Assembly: GCA_022865305.1 (NCBI GenBank)
Contig: JALHSP010000127.1
Span: forward strand, 1-64,000
DNA: 64,000 nt
Source of the DNA: Bacteroidales bacterium
GTDB taxonomy: Bacteria > Bacteroidota > Bacteroidia > Bacteroidales > VadinHA17
Reading direction: 5' to 3'
Positions 57,450-64,000 of this stretch are shown here, one piece after another (position 1 is the first letter of the stretch; every line of letters begins with the position of its first letter). The translations under genes and the position numbers were made by a program. Below the pieces are notes generated by a model that was not told where the DNA came from, made no database searches, and saw only the letters and a list, made by a program, of their open reading frames with translations.

Positions 57450-58268
57450 TTAATGGCTCTTCAGTGATGCAGCAAAATTTTGTGTCAGACTGAAACCTGA
57501 TTCGTCAATTTTAAATGTATATGCGTCAATTGTTGACGAGAAATAATTGAACGCAAGGATTGCCAGGGTTGATCCTGTGATACCGAAAGCTGTGTTAACA
57601 AGTGCTTCGGATATACCCTGTGAGAGAGCAAGTGCATCTGGTGCTCCGGACTGAGCAAGAGCTGCGAATGCGCGGATCATACCAAGCACTGTTCCGATAA
57701 GACCGATCAACACAGATATTGATGCAAGAGTTGAGAAAATCACCATGTTCTTTGAAAGCATCGGCAGCTCAAGAGCTGTAGCTTCTTCAAATGATTTCTG
57801 GATTGACAGGATCTTCTGGTCTTTTTCCAGTTCTTTGTCTTTCTGTAGGTCGCGGTAACGGATAAGACCTGCTTTCATAACATTGGCAAGTGAACCTCTC
57901 TGCTTGTCGCATGCATCCATAGCTTCTTCAATTTTATCTTCTGCAAGAAGCCCCTGCAGGTTATGAACAAATGTATTTATTCTGCCTTTCCCTTTTGCCC
58001 TTGAAAGAGTGATTAATCTCTCAATAATGAAAATGATAAGAGTAAGAACACAGGTCATAAGAATAGGAACAATAAAACCACCTTTGTAAATAATACCCAG
58101 GTAGTTACCTTCCATCGCCTGTCCTTCCGGATTATTACCAACGAAATTAACAGGATTACCCATTACATTGACGAACAACAAATAGGAAACCACAAAAGCT
58201 ATTAAAATAGCACTTACTGCAAACACATTCTGCAGTGCCTCTTTGAACGAACTTCCTTGTTTACTCAT
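57450..58268 (-). CDS. exbB: ExbB/TolQ/MotA-family proton channel protein
   Basis: The 272-residue protein has transmembrane segments near residues 15-33 and 68-88, and the conserved MotA/TolQ/ExbB motif in the C-terminal half (LASISVLIGLIGTVLGMIRA, then EALVNTAFGITGSTLAILA). ExbB forms the proton channel with ExbD. It is the first gene after a 195-bp gap and precedes two exbD genes and tonB. A TATATTTG box lies about 47 bp upstream on the minus strand. Confidence 0.95.
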   Translation of the reverse strand: MSKQGSSFKEALQNVFAVSAILIAFVVSYLLFVNVMGNPVNFVGNNPEGQAMEGNYLGIIYKGGFIVPILMTCVLTLIIFIIERLITLSRAKGKGRINTFVHNLQGLLAEDKIEEAMDACDKQRGSLANVMKAGLIRYRDLQKDKELEKDQKILSIQKSFEEATALELPMLSKNMVIFSTLASISVLIGLIGTVLGMIRAFAALAQSGAPDALALSQGISEALVNTAFGITGSTLAILAFNYFSSTIDAYTFKIDESGFSLTQNFAASLKSH

Positions 58269-58314
58269 TTTTATCGATTTTGTTTAGGTTAAGATTTCAA
58301 GATTTTACGATTTG

Positions 58315-58322
58315 CAAATATA
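58315..58322 (-). promoter_or_regulatory. TATATTTG -7 box of the exbB operon
   Basis: Minus-strand TATATTTG about 47 bp before the exbB start, preceded by an ATTG at a workable distance. It suggests that exbB-exbD-exbD-tonB has its own promoter. Confidence 0.5.
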
Positions 58323-58463
58323 TATTTAATTTTTTTTTTCCAATAGCGTATAAAATATTATTTTATAACTTTTAACCAGCTTCGTTTTATATCTTCTATC
58401 TGTAAGACCTTTTAGGTCACTTAAAACCCTATTGTTGATTAAAATTTCTTTTCCCTGTTCTTC

Positions 58464-60710
58464 TTATTTTTCAAGTGAGGCGTTATATACTCTTGATTTA
58501 GTGATGGGGAATTCTTTGGCCTTATATCCTTTGGCACTGATAATCAGAACTTCTGAACCCTGCGGAATTTCAAATTTATATTCACCTTTTGTATTTGTAA
58601 GATTTTCGGCAGCAGTATCCTTTACCCTGATAGATGCAAACGGAATAGGTTTTCCTGTTGATGCATCTCTTACAACACCTTTGATCTCGTTTGGATTGAT
58701 GCCTGCCCGAACCTGGGCTTCAAATTCATGAATATAATTCACCTGGTTCTTTGCATAGGAATTCATGGGATCGAGAGCAAGAATCTTGTTGTATGCATCA
58801 GCTGATCTTGCCAGGAAAGGAAGTCTTCCTTCATTGGTCTTTTCATTTCCTGCCATCCTGAGTTCAACTCCGCCGATTCCGCTATAACCTTTTATTTTGT
58901 TCTCCCTGCTGTTGGGATTAAGCGTTACCATCCTGTTATAATAATCCTTTGACCTGCTGTAGTTATCTTTTATCATATGGTAATACCCCAGATAACCGAA
59001 AGCTTCCATCATTTCGTCTTCATTTTTAATTGAATCGGCTTTGGCAACATCAATGAGTTTTTCAAATTTTGGCCTTGCAAGACCTGTCTTATACTCAGGA
59101 TCCATTTTTGAGTTTGTACGTGCAATCCACAGATAAGCCGGAACATAACCAGGCGACTTTTTTATCACGACGTTAAATACAGAGTCGGCTGTTTTATATT
59201 TTTCACCATTATGATATGCTCTGCCAACCTGCATATATTCATTCAGATTATTTTCCTTTGCAGGATCAATCATTTGAGCCCATATTTTTGCAGCACGGTC
59301 ATAACGTCTGAAATTATAGTAGTTTGTGGCCATTTCGCTGAGCAATCCCCTGTCCTGAGGTCTAAGGTTAAGTACTTTTGAATACTCCGCGAATCCCCTG
59401 TCGATCTCCTTATCGGCAATTGCAATATCTGTTTTAAGTTTTGAAACTTTAGCTGCCAGAGCATCGACACTGACTTTGACTTTTGGCTTTAGTGCAGCGG
59501 AAGCATCAGAATATCTCTCCTTCTCTCTCTGAAGCTGAGTTTCAAGGCTTGAGAGTTCTTCCAGCATCTTTGGATAATTCTGATTTTTCTTCACTAGTAT
59601 CCTTGCCATGTAATGATAGTCTTTCGCTAGAATTCTTTCAGGATCAACAGTCTTGAAAAGTTTCTCCATATATCCCAGGGCTTTAGTATAATCAGGATTG
59701 TCTTTCTCATAGTATGAATATCCGGCAAGACGGTTCATATATGACCTTGATTCGTCAACAGTAAGTATCTCTTCAACATTTTTAATTACTTCTTCATAAT
59801 CACCTGCATAGAAAAGGGAGTTGACGTACCTGGTCTGTGCCGGAATATTGCCAGCAGTAAGCTCCAGATATTTCTTAAAATTTGCTTTTGATTGTTCAAG
59901 CCGCTTGGCCATCCAGTAAAGCTGACCAAGTTCACGGTAAGCAGGAGCATAATTGGCATCCAGGGCAATGGCTTCCTCGAAAGGACCAATGGCAGCCTGT
60001 AAGCTTTTTCCTCTCACATAAATGTTACCTATTTTCATATAAGCAGTAGGTGACTTGGGATCAGCGTACTGTGCAAGGTTATAATTCTTTATTGCGTTGG
60101 AACCATCGTTGGCTAAAATATATATATCACCTGCAATGAGGTATATTTCAGCATTTTTTGAATCTGTTTTAAGAGCTTGTCTTATAAGCGGTAAAGCGAT
60201 AGCGGTATCAACCTCTCCCTCTTTAATATATGACTCTGCTATTTTTGCCAGAGCAAAAGCATAATCCATGGCAGGCGGACTGATTTTCTTGATGTTTTTA
60301 AAGGGAAGAAGGTAGCTCCTGGCTTGTGTCCTCATTTGGGTTGCAGTGTTGTCATCACCAAGATAATAGGCAACTTTAGCCAGCCCTATATAGTTTAGCG
60401 GGTCACCGGGGTTGGCATTTACACCCTTCTGATAGACTTCTTTTGCTGCTTTGGTAGCAATTGCAAGGGAGTTTGAAATAGTATCAGCAGCATAATCAAG
60501 TAAAATATTTTCTCCCAGGTAGAAATAATTCTTGCTATTGGCAGGCTCTTTCTGAATGAGCTGCTGCAACAGTGCCTCAGCTTTATCATATTGCTCGCTC
60601 TTGGTCAGAAGGATTGCAGAAGCCAGATCCTGCTGAGCCTGAATATTATTGATCAAACCAGTAAGAGCAAGTGCAAGAAAAAAACCTTTATTAAATATCG
60701 AACGTTTCAT
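58464..60710 (-). CDS. TPR protein with C-terminal carboxypeptidase-regulatory-like domain
   Basis: The 748-residue protein has a signal peptide (MKRSIFNKGFFLALALTG, ending INNIQAQ), a long TPR array (for example YFYLGENILLDYAADTIS, AYRELGQLYWMAKRLEQSKA, AYLWIARTNSKMDPEYK), and a C-terminal CarboxypepD_reg-like domain (GVVRDASTGKPIPFASIRVK and TNTKGEYKFEIPQGSEVLII). The signal peptide and domain indicate a periplasmic or outer-membrane-associated protein. It precedes exbB by 195 bp and follows the PstS-like gene, a conserved Bacteroidetes neighbourhood, and may help the TonB complex. Confidence 0.85.
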   Translation of the reverse strand: MKRSIFNKGFFLALALTGLINNIQAQQDLASAILLTKSEQYDKAEALLQQLIQKEPANSKNYFYLGENILLDYAADTISNSLAIATKAAKEVYQKGVNANPGDPLNYIGLAKVAYYLGDDNTATQMRTQARSYLLPFKNIKKISPPAMDYAFALAKIAESYIKEGEVDTAIALPLIRQALKTDSKNAEIYLIAGDIYILANDGSNAIKNYNLAQYADPKSPTAYMKIGNIYVRGKSLQAAIGPFEEAIALDANYAPAYRELGQLYWMAKRLEQSKANFKKYLELTAGNIPAQTRYVNSLFYAGDYEEVIKNVEEILTVDESRSYMNRLAGYSYYEKDNPDYTKALGYMEKLFKTVDPERILAKDYHYMARILVKKNQNYPKMLEELSSLETQLQREKERYSDASAALKPKVKVSVDALAAKVSKLKTDIAIADKEIDRGFAEYSKVLNLRPQDRGLLSEMATNYYNFRRYDRAAKIWAQMIDPAKENNLNEYMQVGRAYHNGEKYKTADSVFNVVIKKSPGYVPAYLWIARTNSKMDPEYKTGLARPKFEKLIDVAKADSIKNEDEMMEAFGYLGYYHMIKDNYSRSKDYYNRMVTLNPNSRENKIKGYSGIGGVELRMAGNEKTNEGRLPFLARSADAYNKILALDPMNSYAKNQVNYIHEFEAQVRAGINPNEIKGVVRDASTGKPIPFASIRVKDTAAENLTNTKGEYKFEIPQGSEVLIISAKGYKAKEFPITKSRVYNASLEK

Positions 60711-60822
60711 AGCTTTTTTTATTTTGAAGTCAATTATAGTGAAAATTCTTATTTTTTAATAATCTTTAACTAAAAATTTAATTATAAAATTTGATTTTTA
60801 TTTTTTCAATAATTCCTGATTT

Positions 60823-61779
60823 CTAATTTTTAATTTGTACCAGCCTTATCGGCATTGTAGCCGGAACAAGACCTATTTTCAGAACAATCCTCTGACCCGG
60901 TTCGGAGGTTGCCCATTGAATAAAACCGGAACCAAGTCCTGTAAATGTTTCCCTGGTTATCATATAAATCTCTCTTACAAACGGATATGATTTGTCATAA
61001 ATAAAACCCTGGTCAGGCCGGTAATAATAGCCATCATTGATAAATGGTCTGGAAACAGCCACTTTAATTATCTTCCTGATAAAGCTTCTGCTTGTTGAAT
61101 CATCCATATCGCTGATCCAGTTTACACTTACAATACCAAGAGCATCCGGATTTCTGGAAACAAATTCAACTACCTCAGGATTGCTGGTAACCGCGTAGAA
61201 ATTATCAGGCAAATCATTTTCTATTTCAAACAACTCTTTGAAATATCTTATATTGCCCGATTTCGTGTTATCGAAAATTACTTTGATCTTCCCAAACTTC
61301 GATTTAGGGTCAAGCTCTTTCCATGATTCAACTTTCCCCAGAAAAATATCTTTTACTGATTCATATTTTAAAAGAGTGTCTTTGTTTTCCTTATTTATAA
61401 CAAGTGCCAGCGCATCATGAGCAAAAGTGATTGTACGGGCAACGATATTCGTGTCTCTCAGGTATTGTATCTGGTCCTCAGTCAGATTTTTACTTGTGAC
61501 GATCACCTGGACCGAATCATTCATGAAATCATTAATAACATCAAATTCGGGTTTGTACTGAGGCTTGACTTTGGCATTGGTGTAAAGGCTTGTAAATGTA
61601 TAAACTTCAGCATCAACAAGCGGCCGGAAGGATTCATCGGCGGTTATTTTGATGTTTCCTCTTGTCGGGGTTTCCTGTAATCCGGTTTGCCCGCTTTTGC
61701 AGGAGACAAATGAAAACATTAATCCCAGGAAGAGATAACGAATGCCTGAATTATAGATATTACTTAAAAACCTGGTCAC
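60823..61779 (-). CDS. PstS-like substrate-binding lipoprotein
   Basis: The protein has phosphate-binding-protein features (GNIKITADESFRPLVDAEVY, ALALVINKENKDTL, KIKVIFDNTKSGNIRYFKEL, YPFVREIYMITRE) and a lipoprotein signal (GIRYLFLGLMFSFVSCKSG). I take a GTG start at 61779, which puts the lipobox Cys at residue 27; an ATG at 61899 opens the same frame but leaves an unusually long N-terminus. PstS-like proteins of this kind occur in the TonB cluster of Bacteroidetes and may bind phosphate or another ligand. No PstABC transporter is nearby. Confidence 0.8.
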   Translation of the reverse strand: MTRFLSNIYNSGIRYLFLGLMFSFVSCKSGQTGLQETPTRGNIKITADESFRPLVDAEVYTFTSLYTNAKVKPQYKPEFDVINDFMNDSVQVIVTSKNLTEDQIQYLRDTNIVARTITFAHDALALVINKENKDTLLKYESVKDIFLGKVESWKELDPKSKFGKIKVIFDNTKSGNIRYFKELFEIENDLPDNFYAVTSNPEVVEFVSRNPDALGIVSVNWISDMDDSTSRSFIRKIIKVAVSRPFINDGYYYRPDQGFIYDKSYPFVREIYMITRETFTGLGSGFIQWATSEPGQRIVLKIGLVPATMPIRLVQIKN

Positions 61780-61969
61780 TACTATCGTGGTGATGGAAAA
61801 TATATTATGGCACGCAATATTAATAAAATTTTGAATATCTGCTACTAAACTCATATTTTTTAAAATTTGGTTAAACTTATAATTATTACCTTGTAGCATA
61901 ACTGCAAAGGGTGTGCCAAGGCTTTACCCGGACCAAGTAAACTTTTAAAACGGGATAAGCAAAAATGAC

Positions 61970-62215
61970 TTATTCCTGGTCCTTGCCTTTAGAAAAGAAA
62001 GCTTCGACAATTTGCTTATAAGTAGCGTAAATCCGGTACGATCCATATAACAGGAATGTTATTCCCATTATAACCAGTATGGCTTTATATTCTCCTTCAA
62101 TTATGAATACTTTGTTTGCAAAAAACAGGACAAAAATCCCGACGCCCAGGTAAAACACAACCATAAAAATACCAAACAAGGCATGAAACTGTTGTGATAT
62201 TTTATTGTTATTCAT
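61970..62215 (-). CDS. Small two-helix membrane protein
   Basis: The 81-residue protein has two hydrophobic segments (ALFGIFMVVFYLGVGIFVLF and AILVIMGITFLLYGSYRIYA) and a charged C-terminus. It is probably the first gene of the PstS-like group, 190 bp upstream of its start. Function unknown; I do not recognise the family. Confidence 0.65.
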   Translation of the reverse strand: MNNNKISQQFHALFGIFMVVFYLGVGIFVLFFANKVFIIEGEYKAILVIMGITFLLYGSYRIYATYKQIVEAFFSKGKDQE

Positions 62216-62312
62216 GCTTTTAAAATTTGATGCTAATTAAGTAAAAATCAAACTGATTTCAAAGATTTTGTTAATAGTTATTGATGAATGAATAATTTTA
62301 CGGGGTTAATAT

Positions 62313-63539
62313 CTATTTTATTAACAGTGAACTATCCCCATAGCTCAGAAATCTGAAATCATTTTTCAGAGCGAAACTATAAATATTTTTCCAGTCAGAG
62401 CCCATCCAGGCAGATATAAGCAGCAGAAGCGTACTTTTTGGCTGATGAAAATTAGTTATCATTCCGCTGATCATCCGGAATTCATAACCTGGCATGATCA
62501 TTATTTTTGTGGAAGCATGCAGAACTGTTGTATTTCGTTTTTTAATGAGCTTAGCTAAAGACTCAAGAGATTTCTGCACTGATACTCCCTCCGGAAGATT
62601 ATAAGGCTCAAACTGTCCGATAAAAAGATCAGAATCAGCACACGACGGATCGCTGATTACTTTTACCCCCAGCCAGTAAATACTTTCAAGAGTCCTGACA
62701 CTGGTTGTACCAACAGCAATAATCTTCCCCTCATAAGAAAGCAGCTCTTCAATGGTATTTCCCGTGACAAAAAAATGCTCGCTATGCATTTCATGTTGTA
62801 AAATATTTCTTGCTTTAACTGGCTGAAATGTACCTGCCCCAACATGCAAAGTCAGTTCAACGGACTTTATACCTTTATTATATATATGATCAAAAACTTC
62901 TTTTGTAAAATGTAAACCGGCTGTCGGTGCAGCTACTGATCCTTTAGCAGTGGAATATATAGTCTGATATCTGACATAATCTTCATCCTCATCATCTCTC
63001 TTTACATATGGAGGAAGAGGAATACGTCCCACAGCTTCAATAACTTCACCAAAGCTTATTCTGGAGGAATTCCAACTGAACAGAATCCTCCATGCTGCAC
63101 CTTCTGCCTGGATTTTTTGAGCAGACAGCTTATATTGACAACCACTGAAATCAAATTCGGTAAAAAGTGTTCCGTTTTTCCATTTTTTCAGATTTCCTAC
63201 AATACACTTCCATTCCACCGGATATCTGGAACCGAAAGACTGTTCGTACTCACACGGCGATAATGGTTCAAGACAAAATACTTCAATATCTGCACCTGTC
63301 TCTTTGTGAAAAATAATACGAGCCCTGATTACCCTCGTATTATTAAATACCATCAGAGAATCACCTGGTAAATATTTATGGATGTTTCCGAAGTGATCTT
63401 TGGAGATATTACCTTTATTATATAGCAACAGTTTAGAATTGTCTCTCTTTGGTGCCGGATACTGAGCTATCCTCTCTTCCGGGAGTATATAATCATAATC
63501 GTCAATATATATATGTCTTATAAAATCTTCATTCTTCAT
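62313..63539 (-). CDS. queA: tRNA preQ1(34) S-adenosylmethionine ribosyltransferase-isomerase
   Basis: QueA transfers and isomerises the ribosyl group of AdoMet onto preQ1 in tRNA, in queuosine synthesis. The 408 residues contain DYDYILPEERIAQYPAPKRD (N-terminal), KGSVAAPTAGLHFTKEVF, LTLHVGAGTFQPV and MITNFHQPKSTLLLLISAW, all family hallmarks. It is longer than E. coli QueA (about 356), as in Bacteroidetes. The neighbours are a small membrane protein gene downstream and repeats then rnpB upstream. Confidence 0.96.
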   Translation of the reverse strand: MKNEDFIRHIYIDDYDYILPEERIAQYPAPKRDNSKLLLYNKGNISKDHFGNIHKYLPGDSLMVFNNTRVIRARIIFHKETGADIEVFCLEPLSPCEYEQSFGSRYPVEWKCIVGNLKKWKNGTLFTEFDFSGCQYKLSAQKIQAEGAAWRILFSWNSSRISFGEVIEAVGRIPLPPYVKRDDEDEDYVRYQTIYSTAKGSVAAPTAGLHFTKEVFDHIYNKGIKSVELTLHVGAGTFQPVKARNILQHEMHSEHFFVTGNTIEELLSYEGKIIAVGTTSVRTLESIYWLGVKVISDPSCADSDLFIGQFEPYNLPEGVSVQKSLESLAKLIKKRNTTVLHASTKIMIMPGYEFRMISGMITNFHQPKSTLLLLISAWMGSDWKNIYSFALKNDFRFLSYGDSSLLIK

Positions 63540-63910
63540 TTTAAATTTTAAACTGTCTTTTTATTTTCTTTTATCTTTTATCTTTTATCTTTTTAACTTA
63601 ACCCACCCCAAACCTCCCGTCCTGTCGGCCGGGACAGGCTTCCGCTTCGCGGAACAAGTCCTCCAAGGAGCGGAACTTTGAGAATTTGTCCCTCCAAGGA
63701 GGGGATTTTATTTATGTCTTCCTGTTCCCCCTTTGAAGGGGGTCAGGGGGATGTTAATTAAGTTCTTTTTACACCCCCCAGCCCCCCTCAAGGGGGGAGT
63801 TACAGTCAGTTACCTTTGCACCGTGGTGCCTTTGCGCCTTTGCGCCCGCAATTTAACATGCAAAAATATCAATTTTAAATACTATACCTCCATTTATCAG
63901 GATTTACTAC
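63540..63910. repeat. Intergenic repeat tract before rnpB
   Basis: About 370 bp without a gene. It contains TTTTATCTTTTATC runs (about 63560-63590), the hairpins CCTGTC...GACAGG (63621-63638) and TTCCGC-TTC-GCGGAA (63640-63654), the G/C-run palindrome CCCCCCTCAAGGGGGG (63783-63798), and a CTTTGCG tandem (about 63811-63848). They resemble elements at 20336-20414 and 52832-52880. Confidence 0.55.
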
Positions 63911-63915
63911 CTTTG
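63908..63915 (+). promoter_or_regulatory. TACCTTTG -7 box of rnpB
   Basis: TACCTTTG (TAnnTTTG) a few bases before the RNase P RNA. No clear -33 box seen. Confidence 0.5.
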
Positions 63916-63919
63916 TAAC

Positions 63920-64000
63920 GCAGCAGGCCATTCCATCGTCCCGCTCAGAGCGAAGCCGAGGAACGGGAAGGAAAGTCCGGACAACACAGGGCACTATGCT
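63920..64000 (+). ncRNA. rnpB: RNase P RNA component (5' part, truncated by window)
   Basis: The sequence from about 63920 contains GGAAAGTCCGGAC (63970-63982) and ACAGGGCA, the conserved core of bacterial class A RNase P RNA, with the expected preceding stem CGCTCAGAGCGAAGCCGAGG. The RNA is the catalytic part of the 5' tRNA processing enzyme. Only the first roughly 80 nt are in the window. Confidence 0.85.

Noticed and set aside
61779-61899. N-terminal extension of the PstS-like protein from the ATG at 61899
   Set aside because: It would put 40 residues before the lipoprotein signal; a GTG at 61779 gives a normal signal peptide. The ATG cannot be ruled out.

Overview
The window looks like a chromosomal segment of a Bacteroidetes bacterium, most likely a Bacteroidales/Marinilabiliales-type lineage. 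The signs are a T9SS-type C-terminal sorting domain, a SecA with a large N-terminal insert and a C-terminal SEC-C zinc tail, a TPR/ExbB/ExbD/ExbD/TonB/PstS-like gene set, promoters of the TAnnTTTG (-7) type, few Shine-Dalgarno sequences and AT-rich intergenic DNA. No tRNA, rRNA operon or CRISPR array was seen. A partial RNase P RNA runs off the right edge.

Left region, 1-11.4 kb: an accessory island, almost all on the minus strand. It opens with insertion-sequence debris (an IS1182-like transposase tail fused in frame to unrelated sequence, abutting an IS1634-like transposase tail). A type I restriction-modification operon follows, read right to left: a half-size specificity subunit, HsdM, a metallophosphoesterase, HsdS, a REP-associated tyrosine transposase (RAYT), a large SEC-C protein, HsdR and a YgjP-type metallopeptidase. 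The RAYT gene carries two 28-nt palindromes as in-frame inserts, and a third palindrome of the same design lies 22 kb away after the T9SS protease gene. About 650 bp of gene-free DNA (11.4-12.0 kb) with a strong imperfect inverted repeat separates the island from the core genome.

Core region, 12-36 kb: dnaA-galK; an MCE/MlaD-like protein, a SPOR-domain amidase and, divergently, an LptD-like outer-membrane assembly protein; RidA; rpsF-rpsR-rplI; dnaX with a clear A10 frameshift site (gamma and tau forms); a PAS histidine kinase with a single-domain response regulator, ferritin and a secreted T9SS metalloprotease; secA; then dapA, a DUF6913-like protein and ligA on the minus strand.

Region 36-41 kb: an AmmeMemoRadiSam cluster (a MEMO1-AMMECR1 fusion with a signal peptide, a multi-pass membrane protein with a spermidine-synthase-like domain that is split by a frameshift at a T8 run, and a radical SAM protein with a Tat-like N-terminus). 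It is the best candidate here for an uncharacterised system. A SiaC-like phosphoprotein gene lies upstream.

Region 41-64 kb: housekeeping genes (argS, ffh, folD, aroE, truA, queA), a TPR protein, a ComA-like phosphosulfolactate synthase, a PD40 lipoprotein, a sodium:solute symporter with a coupled 66-residue membrane protein, a Tat-exported TIM-barrel epimerase-like protein, a threonine aldolase, and the TonB energising operon. Dispersed G/C-run mini-palindromes and CTTTGCG-type repeats fill several intergenic gaps.
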